From Tildeniella torsiva UHER 1998/13D (GTDB lineage Bacteria > Cyanobacteriota > Cyanobacteriia > Phormidesmidales > Phormidesmidaceae): a stretch of DNA of 64,000 nucleotides. A program made the translations under genes and the position numbers. Below, piece by piece: positions 8,819-16,820 of this stretch. Location of the stretch: positions 1 to 64,000 of the forward strand of contig JAHHIH010000003.1 in assembly GCA_019358835.1 (NCBI GenBank), given 5' to 3'. The notes beneath the pieces are model-generated. The model searched no databases. It saw only the letters and a list, made by a program, of their open reading frames with translations, and was not told the DNA's origin. Every line of letters begins with the position of its first letter. Within the stretch, counting starts at the first letter, position 1.

Positions 8819-10123
8819 ATGACACAGTCCATCGAACAAGCCATCGCCGCAAAGCCTACCTTTTCGGCCTTGAAGTGTCGAGAATGTGGTGAGACCTATG
8901 ACCTTGGCGCTAAGCATGTGTGCGAAGACGTGTGCTTTGGCCCGCTGGAGGTCGCCTACGATTACGATGAGATTCGCCAACGGGTCACCCGCAGCAGTAT
9001 CCAGGCCGGCCCCCTCTCAATTTGGCGCTACAAAGACTTTTTACCCGTCAGCACCGACAACCCCATTGATGTGGGAACCGGCATGACGCCCCTAGTGCGC
9101 GCCAACCGGCTAGCGCGACAGCTAGGGCTAAAAGAACTCTATATAAAGAATGATGCCGTCAACATGCCCACCCTGAGCTTTAAAGATCGGGTGGTATCGG
9201 TAGCGCTGACCCGGGCGAGAGAGCTGGGGTTTACTACCGTTTCCTGTGCCAGCACGGGCAATTTGGCCAACTCTACGGCCGCGATCGCAGCCCATGCTGG
9301 CCTTGACTGCTGCGTGTTCATCCCTGCCGATCTAGAAGCAGGTAAGGTGTTGGGCACCCTGATCTACAACCCTACGGTAATGGCCGTGCAGGGCAACTAT
9401 GACCAGGTCAACCGTCTATGTTCTGAAGTAGCTAATACCCAGGGCTGGGGATTCGTCAATATCAACCTGCGCCCTTACTATTCCGAGGGTTCAAAAACCC
9501 TGGGCTACGAGGTAGCTGAACAACTGGGCTGGCGCTTGCCCGACCACATCGTAGCGCCGCTGGCATCGGGGTCGCTGTTCACTAAGATCTACAAAGGCTT
9601 CCAAGAATTCGTTAAGGTCGGCCTGGTTGACGACAAGCCCGTACGCTTTAGCGGTGCTCAGGCCGAAGGCTGTTCTCCCATTGCTCAAGCCTTTAAAGAA
9701 GGCCGCGATTTTGTGACCCCGGTCAAACCCAACACGATCGCCAAGTCCATCGCCATTGGCAACCCCGCCGACGGCATCTACGCGCTCGACATCGCTCGCA
9801 AGACTAACGGCAACATCGAGTCAGTCACCGATGCTGAAGTCATTGCAGGTATGAAGCTGCTGGCCGAAACCGAGGGTATCTTTACCGAGACCGCTGGCGG
9901 CACCACCATTGCGGTACTTAAAAAGCTAGTGGAAGCCGGTAAAATTGACCCTGATGAGTCTACCGTGGTTTACATTACCGGCAACGGTCTAAAGACTCAG
10001 GAAGCTGTACAGGGTTACATTGGCGAGCCCTTTACCATTGAGCCTAAACTCGACAGCTTTGAGCGTGCCCTAGAGCGCTCCCGCACCCTCGACCGACTGG
10101 AATGGCAGCAGGTACTGGTATAA
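8819..10123 (+). CDS. thrC: Threonine synthase
   Basis: PLP-dependent enzyme that converts O-phosphohomoserine to threonine, the last step of threonine synthesis, in the cytoplasm. The 434-residue product has the long-form N-terminus with a Cys-containing segment (LKCRECGETYDLGAKHVCEDVCFGPLEV) that resembles a zinc-ribbon-like element. The PLP lysine lies in NMPTLSFKDRVVSVAL, and the phosphate loop is CASTGNLANSTAA. I chose ATG at 8819 because MTQSIEQAIAAKPTFSALKCRECG fits the cyanobacterial family; a TTG at 8732 would add an unsupported leader. The MoaD/ThiS-like gene starts 111 bp downstream on the same strand. Confidence 0.95.
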   Translation: MTQSIEQAIAAKPTFSALKCRECGETYDLGAKHVCEDVCFGPLEVAYDYDEIRQRVTRSSIQAGPLSIWRYKDFLPVSTDNPIDVGTGMTPLVRANRLARQLGLKELYIKNDAVNMPTLSFKDRVVSVALTRARELGFTTVSCASTGNLANSTAAIAAHAGLDCCVFIPADLEAGKVLGTLIYNPTVMAVQGNYDQVNRLCSEVANTQGWGFVNINLRPYYSEGSKTLGYEVAEQLGWRLPDHIVAPLASGSLFTKIYKGFQEFVKVGLVDDKPVRFSGAQAEGCSPIAQAFKEGRDFVTPVKPNTIAKSIAIGNPADGIYALDIARKTNGNIESVTDAEVIAGMKLLAETEGIFTETAGGTTIAVLKKLVEAGKIDPDESTVVYITGNGLKTQEAVQGYIGEPFTIEPKLDSFERALERSRTLDRLEWQQVLV

Positions 10124-10234
10124 GGGATTGCGGTTGAAGGTTTAAGCGACTGATTTTCAGCTTAAACCTTCAGCCCTCATCTCTACCCTGGTTCTGACAG
10201 ATGATCTTATTTCCCCGATTCATTTACTACACCC

Positions 10235-10510
10235 ATGGCTGTTAAAGTACTGATTCCGACTCCGCTGCAAAAGTTTACTAACAACCAAGCTGCTCTTGAA
10301 TGTAGTGGTGGCAATATCATAGACCTGCTCAATGACTTGGAGAGCAACTGCCCCGGCATTAAAGCCAGGCTCTGCGACGATTCTGGCGAACTGCGTCGTT
10401 TTGTCAACTTCTACGTTAACAGCGAAGACATTCGCTTTCTTGATGGCAAAGAGACTGCCCTCAATGATGGAGACGAAGTCAGCATCGTCCCTGCCGTAGC
10501 TGGGGGCTAG
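10235..10510 (+). CDS. MoaD/ThiS family sulfur carrier protein
   Basis: Ubiquitin-fold sulfur carrier of 91 residues that ends in the diagnostic Gly-Gly (VPAVAGG), the site that is adenylated and thiocarboxylated. The pattern [51 protein letters not shown] and [16 protein letters not shown] is the MoaD/CysO signature. Its position behind thrC recurs in other cyanobacteria as I recall, and suggests a role in sulfur transfer for amino-acid synthesis (CysO-like) rather than molybdopterin. The E1-like activating enzyme is not in the window, so the pathway is inferred. Confidence 0.88.
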   Translation: MAVKVLIPTPLQKFTNNQAALECSGGNIIDLLNDLESNCPGIKARLCDDSGELRRFVNFYVNSEDIRFLDGKETALNDGDEVSIVPAVAGG

Positions 10511-10528
10511 GGCTAAAGCTATAGGTAG

Positions 10529-10586
10529 GCTGCTCAAAATAAAATCGCTGAACAAAGCTTTGTTCAGCGATTTTATTTTGAGCAGC
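10529..10586. terminator. 58-bp perfect palindrome, probable bidirectional terminator
   Basis: Two 29-bp arms pair without mismatch or spacer around AAGCTT (centre 10557/10558). The GC core CGCTGAACAAAG/CTTTGTTCAGCG is flanked by A-rich and T-rich tracts, so it reads as an intrinsic terminator on either strand. The outer GCTGCTC/GAGCAGC extends it far beyond what a terminator needs. Confidence 0.7.
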
Positions 10587-10870
10587 TCAGCGGATTGCCT
10601 TAAGTAACCGTCTCTATTTTCTTGCCAATCTGTAGGCTGTGCAGGTCTAGTTTTTTACTTCACTACAATAGCCTTACTCAATGAGAAAATTTGGATGGGT
10701 TTTCAGGAAATGAGAGCTGCTATAAAAGCCCAGATATAGTCATCACCACCTTGGTTAGGACAGGCGAAGACAACGCTCCTTGGTTAGTTAACCAGCACCT
10801 TTACTAAAAGGCATCGCTCACATTAATCTCGACGTTGCATTGCTGGCAATTATTTCAAACCGGACTAAAG
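10587..10870. other. Intergenic region between the sulfur-carrier and pilin genes
   Basis: About 284 bp, A/T-richer than the neighbouring genes, without a convincing ORF. It is bounded by the palindrome on the left and the pilin terminator on the right. With those two elements the gene-free stretch is 443 bp (10511-10953). It might hold a small RNA, since terminators face it from both sides, but no promoter was identified. Confidence 0.3.
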
Positions 10871-10916
10871 AAAATGGGGATCAGCTACATTCAAACAAGT
10901 AGCTGATCCCCATTTT
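10871..10916 (-). terminator. Terminator of the pilin gene
   Basis: An 18-bp perfect stem (10871-10888 with 10899-10916) closes a 10-nt loop. On the minus strand the 3' arm ends in TTTT followed by CTTTAG, so it terminates the pilin transcript 37 bp after its stop codon. Confidence 0.85.
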
Positions 10917-10953
10917 GTTACTGAAAACTGTAAGCTAAGCGTTACGCAATGAC

Positions 10954-11496
10954 TTAGAGTTTCTTCCAGGTGCCCGAGGTGCAAGCGGTAGCAGACTGGC
11001 TTGCAGAAGTGCTGAAGCTGGTGAGCGCACCGGCAGCAGCAGCTACGTTAGCAGCAGTCGATTCACAGATGATTGCAATCGTGGTAGCTTCTTGAGTTGC
11101 GCTACCCGAGTTTAGCTGGGCAGCGCCAACGTAGCTCTTCAGAGCAGTATCAACTCTATCGGCAAAAGCAGTTGCGCCGAAGGGGCCACTAGCACCAATG
11201 GTGTAGTTGTAGTAGGTGGTTGCAGAAGGAATACCAATAGCCAGTTCCACAAAACCAGGGGCAAAGGTGGGGTTTTCTAGACGATAAGCTTGCTGGCCAC
11301 GGTTCATAGAACCAACGTAGGTTTTAGCTTCAGACTGACGGGCTTTGTTGGCTTGGTTCAGGAAAGAAGGCAGGGCGATCGCAGCCAGAATACCGATGAT
11401 GATAATAACCACCAGCAGTTCAATTAGGGTGAAGCCGCCTTCTTCTTTCTTAGCGATGAAGTGCTTGAGCAGGTTGGCTTTGAGAGATGCTTTCAT
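10954..11496 (-). CDS. Type IV pilin-like protein (PilA type)
   Basis: Prepilin of 180 residues. A 21-residue basic leader ends in EEGG, then the class III signal GFTLIELLVVIIIIGILAAIALPSF gives the PilD cleavage site before Phe22 and the hydrophobic assembly helix, with Glu at mature position 5. The remaining 130 residues are rich in Ala, Ser, Thr and Gly and carry two Cys near the C-terminus that may form the D-region disulfide. Such pilins build surface pili used for twitching, phototaxis and DNA uptake. The ATG is preceded by AAGGAGA nine bases upstream, which suggests high expression. It is monocistronic, with its own terminator. It could be a major or a minor pilin. Confidence 0.92.
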   Translation of the reverse strand: MKASLKANLLKHFIAKKEEGGFTLIELLVVIIIIGILAAIALPSFLNQANKARQSEAKTYVGSMNRGQQAYRLENPTFAPGFVELAIGIPSATTYYNYTIGASGPFGATAFADRVDTALKSYVGAAQLNSGSATQEATTIAIICESTAANVAAAAGALTSFSTSASQSATACTSGTWKKL

Positions 11497-11581
11497 AGGT
11501 GTATGTCTCCTTGGGTTTAGGCGGCGGTAGAGGTGTTGTTTGCGCCTGGGTCTAACTTACCCACTTGTTCTGACTGAGCGA

Positions 11582-14212
11582 TCACACCCGACTAAAAAAG
11601 TTTTTGGGCAGAGAAGGCGGGGGTGTAATTTCAAAGCGATTGTTGACGGCACTGGGTAAGTTAAGCTGCTCAGTTTGAATCGTCTCTAGGGTTTGATCTA
11701 GCGCTACAAACTCTCTGGGCAATTCCTCAAACAACCCTAGCAGGCGGGGGATAACCCACTGCTCCATGCCTTCTATGGGGGCAATAAAGTTGATGCCTTG
11801 GGCATATCGGTTGCGATAGGTGAGCCCTAACAGGCTACGGCCAGTCAGTTCCGCCGGTTCTACGAAGGAAGTCAGCCACGATCGCGCATCCCGATATTGC
11901 CCCAGGGATTCGGCTAAGATGGCCTGCTCGGGCGCGGGGAGATTGGTTTGGGCAAAGTAGCTCTGGGCAGCGGCAGGCGAAAGCCAGGCCCGCAGCAGCA
12001 ACAGGGCCTGATCTCGGGGAGTGGTTGCTAGGGCCTGATTGACGACAACCAGGGCCGCTTCGAGGCTCTGGTCTGTTGCCAAAAGCGCTTGGGTGATTGG
12101 TCTTAGCCGGTTAACGCTGGCGGTGAGCGGTTGTCTCTGCCACCAGCGAATTAATGCTGTTTGGTCGTAAAAAGTAGAATATCCCGGCACCTCGGGCGTT
12201 AGCCCTGTGAGCATGGACTCGTGATCCGCCAATGCCTGCTCTAAAACCTGCTGTTTGATTGGGGTTAGGGGTTCTTGCTCCCACAGGGGCATAGTCAAAA
12301 ATTCGGGCTGAACCAGGCCTTGCAGGCTAAATGCGGTTACGGCTGCGGCTGTTTGGCCTTGGGCTAGGTAGGCTTGCCCCAGCACATAGCGGCTCAAGCC
12401 ACTTTTTCTGGGGAGTAGCTGTACGGCACGGCGACTATAGTCCTCCGCTGCTGCTGGGTCTTGGGGCAATAGCAGAACCGCCATGTTGTAGTTAAACCAG
12501 GCGTCGTTGGGAGCGATCGCAGCAGCACTATACAGGTTGGCCGAGGCATCTTGGCGCACGGCAGCTTGCTCAGCGGGAGGAACTAGAGGCAGCAGTTGAT
12601 AGATATTTTGCCCGGCTAGGGCAGGGTAAGTTGGATCCCAAGGCACGAAGGCAGCGGCGGCAGAAAGCTGCTGTAGAGAGCCAGCCACATCTCCTCGTTC
12701 GGCCTGGCTAAGGGCGCGATGGGCGAAAAAGAAGCCCAGGTCAGCCATCAACCATAAGTAGCTCGTGATCACCAGCCAAGCCACTAACCCCAGACTGAGA
12801 TAGCGGCGGGCCGCACTACCCAAAGGGGCAGGAGGAGGCAGCTCGGCTTGGCTGGCTAGGCCTAGCAACAGCCAAACCAATGCCATCAGCACCATAGAAA
12901 TGCCGATATTCTCGAGCTGGTAGTCGGTTAGGCTAGAGACCCCGTAGGCCAACAGGCCCCCACCTACGCCGTACAGCAACCATAGATTGGTGGAATCATT
13001 CACCGTTCGGGACAGGCGTAGCCAGAGTGTGGCTAGGAGCAACAGCCAGGCCAGGTAGACTCCAAGACCCAATAGTCCCATCTCCCCCAAGAGCTGAGAC
13101 AGCGTGCTGTGGAGCTGCTGGGAGTGATCTAAGCCTAAACCCGTTTCTATGGGGCGATAGAGGTTTGAAACGCGACTCATGACCCCTGGGCCAACGCCAA
13201 CCAGGGGTCGATGATGCAGGATATTGAGGGCGGTCTTAAACATAAAGTAGCGGTCTAGCAGTGGGCCATCTTGCACCACAAAGCCGGAGGGGTGGTTGAA
13301 ATCTAGGCCGCTAAATAAGCTGCGAACCCTTGAGTTGCTGGCCAGAACCCCGATCGCTACAGCTAGCCCCAGCCCGCCCAATAGCCAGGGCTGGTTTTTG
13401 CCCTTAGCGGTGGGATTGACTACAAAAGCAATGACAAGTACAAGCAACCACACCAAAATCCCCAGTAACGCCCCCCGCGACCCGCTGACGTAGAGGGCGA
13501 TCGCCGCCGAAACCGAGGCCGCCACTGCCAACCACCGCAGCCATCCCTTAAAGGCCACAGCACAGGCTGAAACAAACGGCAGTGCCAGAGCAAAGTAGCC
13601 GCCCACAAAATTGTGGTGCCCAGAGGGCATGGCGTTGCGCAGGGCGGTAGAGAAACCGTCGTCTACCTCTGTCCCTGCCTCAGGGCGCCACAACAGCAGT
13701 GAAATTAGCGCCGTGCCAAGCATAGCTGTGGCGATCGCAGCAGCTACCTGAGTAGTTTTGACCTGGGTCTGGTTAAACCAATTGACCCCGCAGTACAGCG
13801 CCAAAAAGTAGACCGTCGCCAAAATCACGTTCCACAGGGCTACGATTTTAAAGTCGCTGGCCAGGCTACAAATGATTAAGCTAGCGCCTGTGCCCGCCAC
13901 GGCCCAGTCGAGGCCGTAGCCCAGCGGGCGAAACGGCCGCTCAAACTGACGCAGCAGCCAGATCAGCCATCCGCCAAAGGCCAAAAACCCTAGCTGCCAG
14001 ACCAAAGCCCAGGGCCAGCCCACCATACGCAGGTAGCTGTGGGGCAGCCAGGTCATGACGACAACCGCAGCCACACCTACCCCTCCCAACCACCACCCCT
14101 TAAAAGCAGCCTCTGAGGGTTGTTGCGAAGATGTATCTTGGGCCATAGGAGATGCCAATAGGGTATAAAACGGCTGGGGCGATCGCCACGAAGACGCTGG
14201 ATTGAACCGCAT
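11582..14212 (-). CDS. O-antigen ligase family protein with C-terminal TPR-like region
   Basis: 876-residue integral membrane protein. The N-terminal 460 residues hold about ten to twelve hydrophobic segments and the large periplasmic loop of the Wzy/WaaL family (PF04932-like), with the recognisable SGSRGALLGILVW and the pattern NILHHRPLVGVGPGVM...LDHSQQLHSTLSQLLGEMGLLGL around residues 325-375. The C-terminal 380 residues are soluble and helix-rich with TPR character (for example NAWFNYNMAVLLLPQDPAAAEDYSRRAVQLLPRKSG). Family members ligate or polymerise glycan chains on the outer face of the cytoplasmic membrane; the substrate is unknown. The start is ATG 14210-14212. The next glycan gene, a GT2, is 20 kb away, so there is no local polysaccharide cluster. 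Confidence 0.85.
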   Translation of the reverse strand: MRFNPASSWRSPQPFYTLLASPMAQDTSSQQPSEAAFKGWWLGGVGVAAVVVMTWLPHSYLRMVGWPWALVWQLGFLAFGGWLIWLLRQFERPFRPLGYGLDWAVAGTGASLIICSLASDFKIVALWNVILATVYFLALYCGVNWFNQTQVKTTQVAAAIATAMLGTALISLLLWRPEAGTEVDDGFSTALRNAMPSGHHNFVGGYFALALPFVSACAVAFKGWLRWLAVAASVSAAIALYVSGSRGALLGILVWLLVLVIAFVVNPTAKGKNQPWLLGGLGLAVAIGVLASNSRVRSLFSGLDFNHPSGFVVQDGPLLDRYFMFKTALNILHHRPLVGVGPGVMSRVSNLYRPIETGLGLDHSQQLHSTLSQLLGEMGLLGLGVYLAWLLLLATLWLRLSRTVNDSTNLWLLYGVGGGLLAYGVSSLTDYQLENIGISMVLMALVWLLLGLASQAELPPPAPLGSAARRYLSLGLVAWLVITSYLWLMADLGFFFAHRALSQAERGDVAGSLQQLSAAAAFVPWDPTYPALAGQNIYQLLPLVPPAEQAAVRQDASANLYSAAAIAPNDAWFNYNMAVLLLPQDPAAAEDYSRRAVQLLPRKSGLSRYVLGQAYLAQGQTAAAVTAFSLQGLVQPEFLTMPLWEQEPLTPIKQQVLEQALADHESMLTGLTPEVPGYSTFYDQTALIRWWQRQPLTASVNRLRPITQALLATDQSLEAALVVVNQALATTPRDQALLLLRAWLSPAAAQSYFAQTNLPAPEQAILAESLGQYRDARSWLTSFVEPAELTGRSLLGLTYRNRYAQGINFIAPIEGMEQWVIPRLLGLFEELPREFVALDQTLETIQTEQLNLPSAVNNRFEITPPPSLPKNFFSRV

Positions 14213-14306
14213 CAATGCGATCTCTGCCCCGGTGGGTAGACTTATTCTAGAACCACCCCAAACCCTGAAACCCGCTCTATAGGTTTCTTACCCTTGCACC
14301 AAAACC

Positions 14307-15116
14307 ATGCAACGTTCTTCAAGCAAAGGCCCCTTACCCCTACCCTGGGTTAAACCTCTAGCAATTTGGGGATTGCCCGTTGCCCTGCTGGTGGCCTTAG
14401 TGCCTTTACAGCGACAGCGTCTAGCTACCCTGCAAGATCGCAGCGTTACCGATCAAAGTCTTCATCAGCAAGACCAAGCGGCGGCTGCCACCTTAGCGCT
14501 GGCGCAGAAAATGCCCGCCTTCGGGTTCGACAATCTGGTAGCTGACTGGTTTTTTCTGCGGTTCTTGCAGTACTTTGGCGACGACGAAGCGCGTGCCAAG
14601 ACGGGGTACGACCTCAGTCCGGAGTTTTTTCGGGTTGTCATCCCCAAAGACCCGTATTACCGAATGTTTTATTTATTTTTGTTGGGCAGCACCAGCAATT
14701 TCGCCGCCCAGCCAGAGCAAAGTGTCGCTATTACCGCCCAGGGGCTAGAGCATTTAACCCCAACGCTGCCCTCCGACGGCTTTTACATCTGGCGCTACCG
14801 CGGTGTAGATGAACTGCTCTATCTAGGCGACGGCAAGGCGGCTCAACAATCCTTTCAAACTGCTGCCGACTGGGGACGGCAATCGACCGAGGCAGATGCC
14901 GTGATCATTGCAGACAATTCTCAGCGGACGGCAGATTTCTTAGCCAATAACCCTCTTAGCAAACAGGCCCAGGTCAATGCCTGGGCCAGTGTCTTGGCCA
15001 ATGCCTTTGACGATGCGACTCGCCAAAAAGCCATCGATCGGATTAATGCTCTCGGCGGCAACGTCATGATCAATGAAACCGGCGAGATCCGGCTTCAGTT
15101 TCCGCCCGACGATTAA
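14307..15116 (+). CDS. Conserved hypothetical membrane-anchored protein
   Basis: 269 residues with one N-terminal transmembrane segment (about 17-36, WGLPVALLVALVPL) and a largely helical remainder. ADWFFLRFLQYFGDDEAR and IPKDPYYRMFYLFLLGSTSNFAAQPEQSVAI resemble helical-repeat (TPR-like) proteins that I have seen annotated as hypothetical in cyanobacteria. It is divergent from the ligase gene (94 bp apart), so the two may share a promoter region and a cell-envelope role; that is inference. It ends one base before the convergent cyclophilin gene. Confidence 0.7.
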   Translation: MQRSSSKGPLPLPWVKPLAIWGLPVALLVALVPLQRQRLATLQDRSVTDQSLHQQDQAAAATLALAQKMPAFGFDNLVADWFFLRFLQYFGDDEARAKTGYDLSPEFFRVVIPKDPYYRMFYLFLLGSTSNFAAQPEQSVAITAQGLEHLTPTLPSDGFYIWRYRGVDELLYLGDGKAAQQSFQTAADWGRQSTEADAVIIADNSQRTADFLANNPLSKQAQVNAWASVLANAFDDATRQKAIDRINALGGNVMINETGEIRLQFPPDD

Positions 15117-15117
15117 A

Positions 15118-15642
15118 TCACAATTGACCGCAGTCGGCGATCACCACAGGCTCAGAGGTTTGGCCGCTGCGGCTGCCCACCTGCTCCATGGTGCTGACCA
15201 CATCCATGCCTTCGACGACGCTGCCAAAGACGACGTGCTTGCCGTCGAGCCAGGGGGTAGCCACAGTGGTTAAAAAGAACTGCGAGCCATTGGTGTTGGG
15301 GCCAGCGTTGGCCATGCTCAGCAAGCCGGGGGTGGTGTGCTTGAGGGTAAAGTCTTCGTCGGCAAACTTCATGCCGTAGATCGACTCACCGCCGGTACCG
15401 TTGCCACGGGTGAAGTCACCCCCCTGGCACATAAATTCGGGAATGATACGGTGAAAGCTAGAGCCTTTGAAGTGCAGGGGCTTGCCCGAGGTGCCCATAC
15501 CTTTTTCGCCAGTGCACAGGGCGCGAAAGTTCTCGGCGGTTTTGGGGGCGACATCGGCCCGTAGTTCCATGACGATGCGGCCTGCGGGGGTGCCACCGAT
15601 GGTGATGTCAAAAAATACTCTGGGATTGGTTGCTTCTGTCAT
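15118..15642 (-). CDS. Cyclophilin-type peptidyl-prolyl cis-trans isomerase
   Basis: Single-domain cyclophilin of 174 residues without signal peptide, so cytoplasmic. It catalyses cis-trans isomerisation of Xaa-Pro bonds. The active-site signature is intact: [23 protein letters not shown] (catalytic Arg in FHRI), [18 protein letters not shown] and the tryptophan-containing [22 protein letters not shown]. The stop lies one base from the stop of the convergent hypothetical gene, leaving no room for a terminator between them. Confidence 0.96.
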   Translation of the reverse strand: MTEATNPRVFFDITIGGTPAGRIVMELRADVAPKTAENFRALCTGEKGMGTSGKPLHFKGSSFHRIIPEFMCQGGDFTRGNGTGGESIYGMKFADEDFTLKHTTPGLLSMANAGPNTNGSQFFLTTVATPWLDGKHVVFGSVVEGMDVVSTMEQVGSRSGQTSEPVVIADCGQL

Positions 15643-15865
15643 AGCTATTTCTTAAAGGGGCAGGGTTAACCTTTGCCATTAACCCATAGTTTGGGTCAGG
15701 TGAACACCTGCTGCAATGGCAGGGCAGGATGCTGTTTCACTATAACGATGAAACCCTTTCCTAGGAGCAGCAGGCATGCCGTGCCCTTGTTGGCAACATT
15801 CCACCCACGGTCTGCAGCGTGATAGCGAGCGCCTACATTGCTGAATCTGGGGCTAGAGATGAGTG

Positions 15866-16225
15866 CTAGGGGCGACCCCACTCTAGATACCGAATGGCAG
15901 GCCCATCGCCAGCATCCTCAACAATGACCGTGACGGCCTCTGAGTAACCGTCGCCCGCGATCGCCACGTAGGCCCAGCCTAAGTCTGTCAGGCGCTGCTC
16001 AGGCAACTGCCACTGCTCCATCGTGACGATTAGCTCCACATTGGTAGGTGGGCCGTCGCCGTATTCAATCATGGCCTCGTAGGTTTCGCGTAGGCGCGCT
16101 GGGGTTAGGTCTGCGCTCAGCTCTGGCAAGAGGAGGGTATGGGCTAGGGCAAAGTTACCGTCTGTCAGCGCTCTGGCAAACTGTACCGCCAACTGCGCGT
16201 AGGGGGCTTCGCAGTTACATTCCAT
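15866..16225 (-). CDS. Hypothetical protein, third gene of the DUF4160/DUF2442 cluster
   Basis: 119 residues, acidic, no membrane segment. The fold looks like a small alpha/beta protein (helical YAQLAVQFARALTDGNFALAHTLLLP, then a strand-rich second half), which resembles SnoaL/DUF3828-like proteins, but I cannot assign a family. Its ATG overlaps the end of the DUF2442 gene by 11 bp, which implies translational coupling. It could equally be an unrelated gene of the same transcript. Confidence 0.6.
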   Translation of the reverse strand: MECNCEAPYAQLAVQFARALTDGNFALAHTLLLPELSADLTPARLRETYEAMIEYGDGPPTNVELIVTMEQWQLPEQRLTDLGWAYVAIAGDGYSEAVTVIVEDAGDGPAIRYLEWGRP

Positions 16226-16484
16226 TGCTCAGGCCAGGGCTAGGCACCGTGCCATTTTTCCACAGCTCGTACTCACTGATATCCACCTCGTCGTTCCAAA
16301 CAATGCCATAGCCGCCAGGCTCAAGATTGAAACTTTTGAAGAAAACTGGCTGTCGGAGAGGAGCAAACATCGGTTTATCTAGCAGCGGAGTAATGTCGTA
16401 ATCTCTAACATCTTGGTTGGTGAATATGACTCTGAGAATGCGATCGCTAATAGCCTCGACTTTGTAAATCTTGGGATATTCCAT
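16215..16484 (-). CDS. DUF2442 domain-containing protein
   Basis: 89-residue protein with the DUF2442 pattern (VEAISDRILRVIFTNQDVRDYDITPLL, then GYGIVWNDEVDISEYELWKNG). Members of this family are regularly paired with DUF4160 proteins and the pair is suspected to be toxin-antitoxin-like, though no activity is established to my knowledge. Here it follows the DUF4160 gene by 14 bp and overlaps the next gene by 11 bp. Confidence 0.85.
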   Translation of the reverse strand: MEYPKIYKVEAISDRILRVIFTNQDVRDYDITPLLDKPMFAPLRQPVFFKSFNLEPGGYGIVWNDEVDISEYELWKNGTVPSPGLSNGM

Positions 16485-16498
16485 AGCAAGTGAAACAC

Positions 16499-16747
16499 TT
16501 ATTTCAGCGGGGGCAGCTTACGAAAGTCTTGGTCATTCCACATGTTTAGGAGATCTTGCTGATACAGTTCTGCCCAATCGATAACCATTTTCTGGGCACG
16601 GCTGGGCAAATCGCCTTCTATGACTTCTAGCGATTCGATACTCACTAATGCATTGTATTCACCGTAGATTGCGTGGAAATGAGGCGGCGGATGATCCCCA
16701 AAGAAAATCTTAATGATAATCCCGTAAAATCGCGTAACTTCTGGCAT
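16499..16747 (-). CDS. DUF4160 domain-containing protein
   Basis: 82 residues from the ATG at 16745-16747; a longer reading frame upstream adds 30 residues that overlap the putA stop and look unconserved. The DUF4160 core is clear: MPEVTRFYGIIIKIFFGDHPPPHFHAIYGEYNA with the characteristic HxPPHFHA-type histidine cluster, then RAQKMVIDWAELYQQDLLNMWNDQ. The His-rich motif suggests metal or nucleic-acid chemistry but this is inference. It lies 73 bp downstream of putA and heads a three-gene run with DUF2442 and a hypothetical protein. Confidence 0.87.
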   Translation of the reverse strand: MPEVTRFYGIIIKIFFGDHPPPHFHAIYGEYNALVSIESLEVIEGDLPSRAQKMVIDWAELYQQDLLNMWNDQDFRKLPPLK

Positions 16748-16820
16748 TGCTAATCTAAGAGACCTCTGGTGCAGCAAAAGATCCCTGGGTTCTTGAAGAA
16801 CCCAAGGATCTGGTCTTGGA

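Noticed and set aside
8699-8980. Minus-strand ORF across the thrC start
   Set aside because: It overlaps the N-terminus of ThrC on the opposite strand and has no recognisable features.
11586-11600. Copy of ACCCGACTAAAAAAG shared with the thrC leader hairpin
   Set aside because: Only the left arm and loop are shared, no hairpin forms here and the sequence spans the stop codon of the O-antigen ligase gene; likely coincidence.
15696-15881. 61-codon minus-strand ORF between cyclophilin and the small cluster
   Set aside because: No family pattern, no ribosome-binding site and overlap with the end of the neighbouring gene; treated as chance.
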